Source of the DNA: Bacteroidales bacterium Bact_23
GTDB taxonomy: Bacteria; Bacteroidota; Bacteroidia; Bacteroidales; Lentimicrobiaceae
Assembly: GCA_001603685.1 (NCBI GenBank)
Contig: LUZO01000323.1
Span: forward strand, 1-22,309
Length of the DNA: 22,309 nt
Direction of reading: 5' to 3'
Under the pieces are notes generated by a model, which ran no database searches, had not been told where the DNA came from, and saw only the letters and a list, made by a program, of their open reading frames with translations. Within the stretch, counting starts at the first letter, position 1. Each line of letters opens with the position of its first letter. Below are positions 14,864 to 22,309 of the stretch, one piece after another. The position numbers and the translations under genes are program-made.

Positions 14864-15697
14864 ATGGAATACATAGAACTTAGCTGCAATCTTCATGCGG
14901 AAGAGAGCGCATTTGCCGAAATCCTGATGGCCCGCCTGGGCGAAATGGGTTTCGAGAGTTTTGAAGAGACGGACGAGGGTTTGCTTGCCTATATTCCCGC
15001 CGCCAACTTCGATCCGGCCATCCTCAACTCCGAAGAGTTGTGGCCCGAAGAGGTGGAGGTCGGTTATTCGTGGCGCATCGTACCCGATGAAAACTGGAAT
15101 GCGGTGTGGGAATCGAACTTCGAGCCGGTTACCATTGCCGGCAGATGCCACATCAGGGCGCCCTTCCACCCGGAAAGCAGCGGTATGGAATACGACATCG
15201 TGATTGAACCGAAAATGTCGTTCGGTACCGCACATCACGAAACCACCTCGCTGATGATTGAGGTGCTGCTCGAAACAGAGGTAAAGGGCAAACGCGTCCT
15301 CGACATGGGGTCCGGAACCGGTGTGCTCGCCATCCTTGCTGCCATGCGCGGAGCGGCCGAAGTAACCGCCATCGACAACGATGAATGGGCTTACCGAAAT
15401 GCGCTCGAAAACACCGAAAGAAATAAACAGCCGGGGATAAGCGTTTATCATGGTGACGCAGAAATGCTGCACGACATGGAGTTCGGCCTGATCATTGCAA
15501 ACATCAACCGGAATATTCTGCTGAACGATATGGAGCACTACGCCGCCTGCCTTGAAAAAGGCGGAAAGCTGTTTATGAGCGGTTTCTATCAGGAAGACCT
15601 GGAGCAGATTACGGCAAAGGCGCAGTCGCTGAATTTGCGGTACGATTGCCACAGGGTGAAGAACAATTGGGTGGTTGCCTGTTATACTATGGTGTGA
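14864..15697 (+). CDS. prmA: Ribosomal protein L11 methyltransferase
   Basis: A 277-residue SAM-dependent methyltransferase that trimethylates ribosomal protein L11. The N-terminal substrate-recognition domain (about 1-95) is followed by a Rossmann-fold catalytic domain with motif I VLDMGSGTGVLAI (145-157), the acidic post-I residues AIDNDEWA (169-176) and the PrmA-type IANINRNIL motif (211-219). The FGTAHHETT segment (120-128) is also characteristic (FGTGxHxTT). The ATG at 14864 is 22 bp after tpiA. From memory, clpS often follows prmA in related genomes; here a large exported protein follows after 52 bp instead. Confidence 0.95.
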   Translation: MEYIELSCNLHAEESAFAEILMARLGEMGFESFEETDEGLLAYIPAANFDPAILNSEELWPEEVEVGYSWRIVPDENWNAVWESNFEPVTIAGRCHIRAPFHPESSGMEYDIVIEPKMSFGTAHHETTSLMIEVLLETEVKGKRVLDMGSGTGVLAILAAMRGAAEVTAIDNDEWAYRNALENTERNKQPGISVYHGDAEMLHDMEFGLIIANINRNILLNDMEHYAACLEKGGKLFMSGFYQEDLEQITAKAQSLNLRYDCHRVKNNWVVACYTMV

Positions 15698-15749
15698 GCA
15701 TCGGCTGAGGTGCCTACCTGCAACTTTTATTTACTGATCAATAGCTGAA

Positions 15750-18700
15750 ATGGCCTTTAGGAAAGTTATATTCTCGATACTGCTTTTTACGGTTTTCACT
15801 GCCGGGCTTATGGCTCAGGAACCGAAGCAATTCTCCGGCGATCCCACAGCCATGATTGTGGAACTGACCGCTTTTATGCAACCCGCCGGCGACCGCGATA
15901 CCAAAGCGGCCATGCAGCAGTTCACGGCATCGTGGAACAACGGGGTGTATGCCCCGAAATTGCAGCAGGAGATTGTTGCCGCATTCAATCTGATGCTGAA
16001 ACAACGGATGAGACCAACGCCCGGATTCAGGGATTATCTGCTGGCATTGAATTCGTTTCCCGAGGGTGTGGCAGAATCATCGCTTCTGGCGTGGCACAAG
16101 GGGTTGCAGCCATTCATCGATTCGAAGGGATTGCGGCAGTTATCGCTTTTCCTGACCAATACCACCGAACTGAACCGGAAGAAGATTATTTTCAAATCGC
16201 ACGGAAACTCATGGCAGTTCCGCGGCGGCAGTTACGCCTATGCCTACGACTCGGTGCTGAAAGTCAGCCTGAAAGGCGTTGACCTGGTATGTGTTTCGGG
16301 CAGAGACAGCATTCGCATCAGGGAGGTTTCGGGTACTCACTTCCCGCTTGCCGACCGCTTTGCCGGAAACGGAGGAAAGGTTTACTGGGATGCTTTCGGC
16401 TTTGACCCGTCGAAGGTTTATGCAGTTTTAAACAAACTGGAAATCAATCTGAAGCAGACAGGCTGGTCGGCCGACTCGGTGAATTTCTATCACCGGGATT
16501 TTTTCAATTTCCCGCTTATCGGAAAGATTGAAGACAGGGTATTGATCGGTGTCTCGGCCGATCGGGCCACATTCCCGAAATTTGTTTCATATCAGACTGA
16601 TATTGAGATAAATCAGATATTCAAGGATATGAACTACCGGGGCGGATTTACCCTCGAAGGGCAGCGCATTATCGGCTCGGGATACGGCGACAGGGACGCT
16701 ACACTGTGGATTAACCGCAGAGGCGAACCCCTGATGAAACTGACCTCCCGGAATTTCGTGTTCCGCCCAGACCGCCTTGCCTCTCCGCGTGCTTCGGTAA
16801 CCATTTACCACGATGCCGACTCCATCTTCCATCCGGGCATTCAGCTCAGATATATTGATGAAAACAAGGAGGTTATGCTGATGCGCACCGGCGAAGGCGT
16901 GGCAGGCAGCCCTTTCTTCAATTCCTTTCACCGGGTGGATATGTATTCCGAAGCCATTTACTATCCCATGGGCTCCGACAGCCTGAATTTTGAAATGCTG
17001 CGCGGGGTGAAACAAACCGGCGATGCAGTGTTTGAATCCTCAAACTACTACTCCGAGGACCGTTATCACCGGTTGCAGGGAATTGACGAGCTCAACCCGA
17101 TCAATGTGATTTATAACTTCACGGAGAGTAAGCGCTCAAAGTCATTCTATCTCAGCGAACTGATTGAATACATGCGCAAGCCGGTTGAGCAGGTTAAGGC
17201 AATGGTGCTGAACCTTGCAAATGCCGGATATCTGCTTTATAATCTTGACAATGAGCGCATTGATGTGAACGAGCGCCTCTACGACCATCTGAGTGCGCGG
17301 AGCAAGAAAAGGGATTACGATGTGATTCAGATAAATTCGCAGGTAACCCGAACCAGCAATGCCGTGCTGAACCTCAATACCTTCGATCTTCGCATTAAAG
17401 GGGTCTCGCAGGTATCAATCAGCGACTCGCAGGCGGTGTACATTTACCCCCGAGACAAGGAGATTCTGCTTCGGAAAAACCGTGACTTCATCTTTACCGG
17501 ACTGGTAAAAGCGGGCTATTTCGACTTCTATGCAAATAAAAGCTCGTTCGAATACGACAAGTTCAAGCTGAATATGCCGCAGATTGACTCGATATCGTTC
17601 AAGGTGGATACCATCAACAAAAAGACCAAACGGATCAATCAGGTTGTGGTAAGGAATGTGATTGCCAATGTAAGCGGCGAATTGCTGATTGACAAACCAA
17701 ACAATAAATCGGGCATCGAAAGCTTCCCTGCTTTCCCTGTGTTTATCAGCAAGAACGACGCATTCGTTTATTACGATTACCCGCATATTGCCAACGGCAG
17801 GTATAAGCGCGATAATTTCTACTACACGGTTTATCCCTTCACCCTCGACAGCCTCAACAGCTTTACCACCGAAGGGCTCAAGTTCGAAGGGCACCTCTAT
17901 TCGGGTGGCATCATGCCCGATATCAAAGAGCCGCTCAGGGTGATGGAAGATTTCTCGCTGGGCTTTACCCGCCAGCTTCCGCCCGCCGGTCTGCCCGTTT
18001 ATGAGGACAGGGCGATGTTCTACAATAACATCAGGCTGAGCAATGCCGGCCTCGAAGGCAACGGAAAGCTTAAATTCCTGACTTCTGATTCGGAATCTGA
18101 CCGGTTTATGTTTTATCCCGAATCGATGGTGGCCGACCTGAAGAGTTTCTCCATCAGGGAAAAGGTCGGTCCGCCCGCATTTCCGGAAGTTACCGCCGGT
18201 AAGGTACACCTTTACTGGCAGCCCTATCTGGATGTGATGCGACTGAATACCATTTCGGACAAGGATTTCTTTACCATGTACCACGAGAAGTCGCTGCACA
18301 GCGGCACCCTTTCGCTCACCACGGCGGGGCTTATGGGAAGGGGGCTTACCCGCCTCGACAATGCCGATCTGGAGTCGGGGACTTTCGTATTTGCCTACAA
18401 CTCATTCACCACCGATACCACCAATTTCAGGCTCTACTATCCCGATCGCCCGAGCCTCTCGCTGATGACCAGGGTTTATCCCGGAAAGGTTGATTTCAAG
18501 GCAAAAACAGGCACCTTCGGCACGCCGGGCAAGAGTGCCCTGATTGCACTGCCGCTCAGCAAATACATCTGCTACATGGACCGGATCAACTGGAAGATGG
18601 AAGACGATGAACTGCTGCTGACCAACTCGCTGGCCAGCCGCGCCGCACTTGCCGATACGGTGAGCCTGAAGCAACTGGTGGACTTCGACTTCAGCGGCTC

Positions 18701-20231
18701 CGAGTTTACCTCCACCGATCCCGCCCGCGATTCGCTGCAGTTCTTTGCCATGGAAGCCACTTATAAAATGAAGGAGAACATCATCAACGCCCGCGAAGTG
18801 AAGATGATTAAAGTGGCCGATGTGGCTGTTTTCCCGGGCGACGGAAAGGTTACCATACTTGCCGACGGCGATATGAAACCGCTGACCGGAGCAACCATCA
18901 TAGCCAGCCGTAAAAACAAATATCACCGGATTTACAATGCCTCGGTCAGCGTGAAATCAAGGCGCAACTACTTTGCATCGGGATATTTCGATTATACCGA
19001 CGACGCCGGCGGGGTTCAGCCGCTCTATTTCAGGGAGATTTTCGTGAGCGAAAGCGGAAATACAAGGGGCCGGTCGATGGTAAAACCTGACGACAATTTC
19101 ACGCTGAGTGCATTCTTCGATTATGCCGGCGATATCGAACTCAGAGCGCAGGATGAGTTTCTCACCTTTACGGGTGCATACCACCTCAGGGAGCAGTGCT
19201 TCGACGGGGCAGGCGCCTGGGTAAGCTTCAGTGCGCCGGTTAACCCGCTGGATGTCAGGCTGCCGGCGGCGCCTGTTATGCGCGATACCATCGGCGATCC
19301 CGTGTTTGCCGCCATCGTCTATTCCGACTTCTTCGGAAGCGTTTACCCGGCCATTTACCGGAAACCAAAGGCCTGGGGCGATACCCTTGTGGCCGCCGCC
19401 ACCGGATTGATCCGGTACGACCGGAAAAAGGAGACCTTTATGATTGGCGCCGGCAGCCGCCTCGACTGGAATGGCCGGGAGGGCAATCTTCTGAGCATCG
19501 ATACCCGGCAGTGTGTGGTGTCGGGCGAAGGCGCCATAGATATGGGCGCGGGCCTCGGACAGGTGAAAATGAAGTCATATGGAAAGGCGGTTCATTATAC
19601 CATTGCCGATTCTACACGATTCTATCTGGGTATGGCCCTCGACTTCTTCTTCAGCGATCAGGCAATGGCAAAACTCAGGGAAAATCTGCAGAAGAGCGAA
19701 CTGCCGCCTCTCGAGGTCAATACCGATGTTTATCAGGAGCTTCTTTTCGGACTGCTGGGCGCCAAACAATCGACTGATGTACTTAATGAGCTGAATATGA
19801 GCGGTCAGGTAAGGAGGCCGCCCGCCGAACTGGTAAAAACACTCCTGTTGTCGGACATCAACATGGTGTGGGATCCGAGGCTGAAATCGTACATCAGCGA
19901 AGGGCCGCTGGGCATCGCCGGAATTCAGCGCGACATGATCAACCGTAAGGTGAACGGTTACCTGGAGATAGGGAAGAGGCGTACCGGAGATATCCTGAAC
20001 CTCTACATCGAGATCAGCAATACCGAATGGTACTTCTTTACATACGGAAATGGCATTATGCAGGCCATCTCGTCAAACAATGACTTCAACAACATCATTG
20101 CCGGAATCAAGGAGGACAAGCGCACGCTGAAAGCAGGCAAGGAGGAGGAGGCGTATCAGTACATCATTTCAACCCCTGACCGCCGCATCGCATTCCTGCG
20201 GAAAATGCAGTCCCGTTCATCCGGTTACTAA
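15750..20231 (+). CDS. Large exported protein of unknown function (1493 aa), beta-rich repeats with a winged-helix-like insert
   Basis: I do not recognise this gene by name. It has a cleavable signal peptide (hydrophobic core at about 6-20, likely cut after A22 in LMAQ), so it should be periplasmic or outer-membrane associated. Most of the protein looks beta-rich, with regular alternation of polar and aromatic residues. Two related units lie 93 residues apart: NAGLEGNGKLKFL at 765-777 and TAGLMGRGLTRLD at 858-870, each followed by an F-x-F-rich strand; a diverged relative, TEGLKFEG, starts at 707. The pattern loosely resembles OstA/LptA-like beta-taco folds. Residues about 466-512 are instead helical and look like a winged helix. 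No transmembrane segment, catalytic motif or sorting domain is visible. It is followed by plsY after 10 bp, so co-expression is likely. A role in envelope lipid or glycan handling is inferred only. Confidence 0.7.
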   Translation: MAFRKVIFSILLFTVFTAGLMAQEPKQFSGDPTAMIVELTAFMQPAGDRDTKAAMQQFTASWNNGVYAPKLQQEIVAAFNLMLKQRMRPTPGFRDYLLALNSFPEGVAESSLLAWHKGLQPFIDSKGLRQLSLFLTNTTELNRKKIIFKSHGNSWQFRGGSYAYAYDSVLKVSLKGVDLVCVSGRDSIRIREVSGTHFPLADRFAGNGGKVYWDAFGFDPSKVYAVLNKLEINLKQTGWSADSVNFYHRDFFNFPLIGKIEDRVLIGVSADRATFPKFVSYQTDIEINQIFKDMNYRGGFTLEGQRIIGSGYGDRDATLWINRRGEPLMKLTSRNFVFRPDRLASPRASVTIYHDADSIFHPGIQLRYIDENKEVMLMRTGEGVAGSPFFNSFHRVDMYSEAIYYPMGSDSLNFEMLRGVKQTGDAVFESSNYYSEDRYHRLQGIDELNPINVIYNFTESKRSKSFYLSELIEYMRKPVEQVKAMVLNLANAGYLLYNLDNERIDVNERLYDHLSARSKKRDYDVIQINSQVTRTSNAVLNLNTFDLRIKGVSQVSISDSQAVYIYPRDKEILLRKNRDFIFTGLVKAGYFDFYANKSSFEYDKFKLNMPQIDSISFKVDTINKKTKRINQVVVRNVIANVSGELLIDKPNNKSGIESFPAFPVFISKNDAFVYYDYPHIANGRYKRDNFYYTVYPFTLDSLNSFTTEGLKFEGHLYSGGIMPDIKEPLRVMEDFSLGFTRQLPPAGLPVYEDRAMFYNNIRLSNAGLEGNGKLKFLTSDSESDRFMFYPESMVADLKSFSIREKVGPPAFPEVTAGKVHLYWQPYLDVMRLNTISDKDFFTMYHEKSLHSGTLSLTTAGLMGRGLTRLDNADLESGTFVFAYNSFTTDTTNFRLYYPDRPSLSLMTRVYPGKVDFKAKTGTFGTPGKSALIALPLSKYICYMDRINWKMEDDELLLTNSLASRAALADTVSLKQLVDFDFSGSEFTSTDPARDSLQFFAMEATYKMKENIINAREVKMIKVADVAVFPGDGKVTILADGDMKPLTGATIIASRKNKYHRIYNASVSVKSRRNYFASGYFDYTDDAGGVQPLYFREIFVSESGNTRGRSMVKPDDNFTLSAFFDYAGDIELRAQDEFLTFTGAYHLREQCFDGAGAWVSFSAPVNPLDVRLPAAPVMRDTIGDPVFAAIVYSDFFGSVYPAIYRKPKAWGDTLVAAATGLIRYDRKKETFMIGAGSRLDWNGREGNLLSIDTRQCVVSGEGAIDMGAGLGQVKMKSYGKAVHYTIADSTRFYLGMALDFFFSDQAMAKLRENLQKSELPPLEVNTDVYQELLFGLLGAKQSTDVLNELNMSGQVRRPPAELVKTLLLSDINMVWDPRLKSYISEGPLGIAGIQRDMINRKVNGYLEIGKRRTGDILNLYIEISNTEWYFFTYGNGIMQAISSNNDFNNIIAGIKEDKRTLKAGKEEEAYQYIISTPDRRIAFLRKMQSRSSGY

Positions 20232-20241
20232 AACAGCAGAT

Positions 20242-20892
20242 ATGATTAATATTCAGATAATTGTTGCAGCCGTTCTGGCATACCTGCTTGGCTCCATCCC
20301 CACTTCGGTATGGGTTGGTAAGCTGTTTTTCGGCCTCGATATCAGGACGCAGGGAAGCGGCAATGCCGGAGCTACCAATACCATACGGGTATTCGGGCTT
20401 AAAGCGGGCATTCCGGTGCTGCTGTTCGATGTCTTCAAGGCATGGATGGCGGTAACCCTCTCGGTATGGCTTACCAATCCCGCCTTTACGCACGATCAGC
20501 AGATAATCTACAAGATTGCACTGGGCGTTCTGGCGGTTCTCGGCCATGTTTACCCCGTTTTTGCCGGTTTCAGGGGTGGAAAGGGAGTTGCTTCGCTGGT
20601 GGGGGTGGTTATTGCACTCTATTCCGCTGCTTTTTTGGTGATTCTGGTATTCTTTGCCATAATTTTCACTGCCACCCGCATTGTTTCGGTTGCTTCCATG
20701 TCGAGTGCCATCATGTTTCCGGTGGTGGTGATCCTCATTTTCGGCGAACGAAGCATTCCGCTTGTCTGTCTGGCGCTGGCCATTGCCCTGTTCGTACCCT
20801 ACACCCATCGCCAGAATATAAAACGGCTGATGAACGGCACGGAAAAGAAGTTTGATTTCGGCAAAAACAGGATTACAAAACAGAAAGATTAA
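20242..20892 (+). CDS. plsY: Acyl-phosphate:glycerol-3-phosphate acyltransferase PlsY
   Basis: A 216-residue inner-membrane enzyme that transfers an acyl group from acyl-phosphate to glycerol 3-phosphate, the first committed step of phospholipid synthesis. Conserved motifs are GSGNAGATNTIRVFG (38-52), GHVYPVFAGFRGGKGVAS (101-118) and the C-terminal HRQNIKRLMNGTE. Several hydrophobic segments (about 5-25, 55-78, 93-110, 115-137 and 150-185) fit PlsY topology. The ATG at 20242 is 10 bp after the stop of the large exported protein, so coupling is probable. No plsX gene is in the window. Confidence 0.96.
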   Translation: MINIQIIVAAVLAYLLGSIPTSVWVGKLFFGLDIRTQGSGNAGATNTIRVFGLKAGIPVLLFDVFKAWMAVTLSVWLTNPAFTHDQQIIYKIALGVLAVLGHVYPVFAGFRGGKGVASLVGVVIALYSAAFLVILVFFAIIFTATRIVSVASMSSAIMFPVVVILIFGERSIPLVCLALAIALFVPYTHRQNIKRLMNGTEKKFDFGKNRITKQKD

Positions 20893-20895
20893 CAT

Positions 20896-20945
20896 TGTTG
20901 ATAATTTTTGATAAACCTGTTGATGATTTGTGGCGGATTGTTGAT
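20896..20945. repeat. Three TGTTGAT heptamers phased upstream of dnaN
   Basis: TGTTGAT occurs at 20896-20902, 20918-20924 and 20939-20945, spaced 22 and 21 bp, about two helical turns. The first extends to TGTTGATAA, the reverse complement of TTATCAACA, one base off the DnaA-box consensus TTATCCACA. An additional TTGAT lies at 20908. They sit 61-110 bp before the dnaN ATG and are followed by AT-rich sequence. They may be DnaA or other regulator binding sites; unproven. Confidence 0.45.
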
Positions 20946-20953
20946 TTAATTTC

Positions 20954-20961
20954 TAATTTTA
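20954..20961 (+). promoter_or_regulatory. Candidate -7 element of dnaN
   Basis: TAATTTTA differs from TAnnTTTG only at the last base. It lies 44 bases before the dnaN ATG, just after the TGTTGAT repeats. Tentative. Confidence 0.3.
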
Positions 20962-21005
20962 CCGTGAAGTTTTAATTAATCGGTTTCAAAAGAAAATTGT
21001 TAAAT

Positions 21006-22127
21006 ATGAGATTTATAGTTTCCAGCCAGAGTCTGCTAAAAAGCCTGCAGTCGATCAGCGGTGTACTGAATGCAAGCAACACCCTACCCATTCTGGACGA
21101 CTTTTTGTTTGAACTGAACGACAAAACCTTAAGAATTACCGCATCGGACCTGGAGACGACCATTTCGGTTACCATTGAAACCTCGATGGCTGAAGTGGAA
21201 GGAGCGGTGGCCATACCGGCCAAAATTCTGCTCGAACTGCTGAAAACCTATGGTGATACCCCCATGACCTTTACGGTTGATCACCTGCTGGGGATTGAAA
21301 TTTCAGCCGATGAAGCAAAATTCAGAATTGCCGGCCACAACGCCGATGAGTTCCCGCAGCCAACCCGCATTGAGGAAGCATCGGCCCTCACCCTGCCGTC
21401 GGATCTGTTGCTGACAGCCATCAACAAAACCATCTTCGCCACCGGCAACGACGACCTCAGGCCGGCCATGTCGGGCGTTTACTGCGACCTCTCAACCGAT
21501 TCGGTTATTTTTGTTGCCACCGACGCCCACAAACTGGTAAGATACAAACGAAACGATGCAGCCGCTGAGAACAACTCCACCTTCATCATGGCCAAAAAGC
21601 CGCTCAACCTGTTGAAAGGCATCCTGCCTTCGGATGATACCCCGGTGAAGATTGAGTACAGCGAGACCAATGCCCGTTTCGTGTTTAAAAACATTGATCT
21701 GGTGTGCCGCCTTATCGAGGGGCGCTACCCCAACTATGAGGCGGTAATTCCCTCCGACAATCCGAATACCCTGATTGTTGACCGCCAGTCGTTTATTACC
21801 ACGCTTCGCAGGGCTTCGTTCTTTGCCAGCAAATCCACCAATCAGATCCGCCTTTCAATTACCGGACAGGAGCTGTTTGTGGATGCCGAGGACATCGACT
21901 TTGCACACGAATCGCGCCAGCGCCTGAGCTGCAATTACGACGGCGAGGATATGGAAATCGGATTTAACTCCCGTTTCCTTGTCGAGATGCTGAATAATAT
22001 CAGCACCGAAAATATCCGTCTTGAAATGTCGGCTCCGAACCGTGCCGGAATCCTGCGTCCCGTTGAGCAGGAAAATGCGGCTGAAGATGTTCTGATGCTG
22101 GTAATGCCGGTTATGCTGAATTCGTAA
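21006..22127 (+). CDS. dnaN: DNA polymerase III beta subunit (sliding clamp)
   Basis: A 373-residue clamp that encircles DNA and tethers the replicative polymerase; the dimer has six domains, three per chain. The N-terminus MRFIVSSQSLLKSLQSISGVL, LPILDDFLFEL, the central FATGNDDLRPAMSGVY and KLVRY segments, LIEGRYPNYEAVIP and the C-terminal LVMPVML (end of the protein-binding cleft, usual VMPM region) are all family landmarks. I start at the ATG at 21006 rather than the in-frame TTG at 20997, which would add only three residues. Length is normal. The gene has its own upstream region with phased repeats and a strong terminator behind it. dnaA, recF and gyrB are not adjacent within the window. 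Confidence 0.97.
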   Translation: MRFIVSSQSLLKSLQSISGVLNASNTLPILDDFLFELNDKTLRITASDLETTISVTIETSMAEVEGAVAIPAKILLELLKTYGDTPMTFTVDHLLGIEISADEAKFRIAGHNADEFPQPTRIEEASALTLPSDLLLTAINKTIFATGNDDLRPAMSGVYCDLSTDSVIFVATDAHKLVRYKRNDAAAENNSTFIMAKKPLNLLKGILPSDDTPVKIEYSETNARFVFKNIDLVCRLIEGRYPNYEAVIPSDNPNTLIVDRQSFITTLRRASFFASKSTNQIRLSITGQELFVDAEDIDFAHESRQRLSCNYDGEDMEIGFNSRFLVEMLNNISTENIRLEMSAPNRAGILRPVEQENAAEDVLMLVMPVMLNS

Positions 22128-22150
22128 AACCGGATACTGAATCTTATTTT

Positions 22151-22188
22151 ACGGGGCTGTCTGTAACAGGGCAGCCCCGTTCTTTTTT
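22151..22188 (+). terminator. Rho-independent terminator of dnaN
   Basis: ACGGGGCTG (22151-22159) pairs perfectly with CAGCCCCGT (22172-22180), a 9-bp GC-rich stem with a 12-base loop, followed by TCTTTTTT. It starts 23 bases after the dnaN stop. A TTTT tract on the left side gives only a short A-run on the other strand, so it mainly serves the rightward gene. Confidence 0.9.
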
Positions 22189-22277
22189 GCGCTCCCTATC
22201 CCTGATTTTGATACCTTTTCTTTGATCAATTTTCAACCTGTTTAAAGTCAGGAGTCATACCGATTGGAAAAATATAA

Positions 22278-22309
22278 TAGACCAATTATCGCTTTGCTCA
22301 ATTGGTCTA
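22278..22309. terminator. Perfect hairpin at the right edge, possibly the terminator of a leftward gene beyond the window
   Basis: TAGACCAATT (22278-22287), 12-base loop, AATTGGTCTA (22300-22309): a perfect 10-bp stem ending exactly at the window edge. On the minus strand it is followed by TTATATTTTT, suggesting a terminator for a leftward gene off the right edge. The stem may continue past the edge. Confidence 0.45.

Noticed and set aside
14801..15652. 283-codon open frame antisense to prmA
   Set aside because: The sense frame has complete methyltransferase motifs; the antisense translation shows none.
17415..18299. 294-codon open frame antisense to the large exported protein
   Set aside because: No start signal, no family features, and it lies fully inside a 1493-codon sense frame with a signal peptide and repeats.
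1..22309. Defence island, CRISPR array, prophage or insertion sequence
   Set aside because: No regularly spaced repeats, transposase, integrase, toxin-antitoxin or nuclease cluster was found; gene content is mainly housekeeping.

Overview
The window reads as a stretch of Bacteroidota (Bacteroidetes) chromosome, probably from a Bacteroidales-like lineage. The evidence is TAnnTTTG-type -7 promoter elements, lipobox and signal sequences typical of the phylum, a fused E1 alpha/beta dehydrogenase, a BT_3928-type MauE/thioredoxin-like protein, a two-repeat DUF1599 protein, and the folP-cdaA pair. Nineteen protein genes fill almost all of the window. No rRNA, tRNA, CRISPR array, insertion sequence or phage gene was seen. 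Most genes are core housekeeping, so this is not an obvious accessory island.

Layout. At 30-482 a small membrane protein (DUF454) converges on a leftward M3 peptidase lipoprotein (584-2701); a strong two-way hairpin terminator separates them. A leftward fused 2-oxoacid dehydrogenase E1 (2875-4920) follows, with its own terminator and a 16-bp palindrome upstream of its start. After a 240-bp gap comes the leftward cluster dapD > GT9 glycosyltransferase > tsaC (7603 down to 5161), then the divergent rightward ruvX, def and a TPR lipoprotein (7709-9449). The leftward pair folP > cdaA (11219 down to 9456) converges on these with only 6 bp between stop codons.

From 11255 rightward there is a long co-directional run: DUF1599 protein, MauE/thioredoxin-like membrane protein, OppB-like permease, tpiA, prmA, a 1493-residue exported protein of unknown function, and plsY. 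dnaN (21006-22127) follows after a 113-bp intergenic region with three TGTTGAT heptamers about two helical turns apart, and ends in a clear terminator. The right edge cuts through a second perfect hairpin.

Functionally the window combines envelope work (GT9, plsY, lipoproteins, the giant exported protein), folate and c-di-AMP synthesis (folP-cdaA), lysine/diaminopimelate synthesis (dapD), translation and protein maturation (tsaC, prmA, def), DNA replication and repair (dnaN, ruvX) and central metabolism (tpiA, E1). The least explained items are the 1493-residue exported protein, which has related beta-rich segments and a winged-helix-like insert, the DUF1599 duplication beside folP, the orphan permease with an enlarged first loop, and the phased repeats before dnaN. 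I did not find a clear new defence or mobile system.
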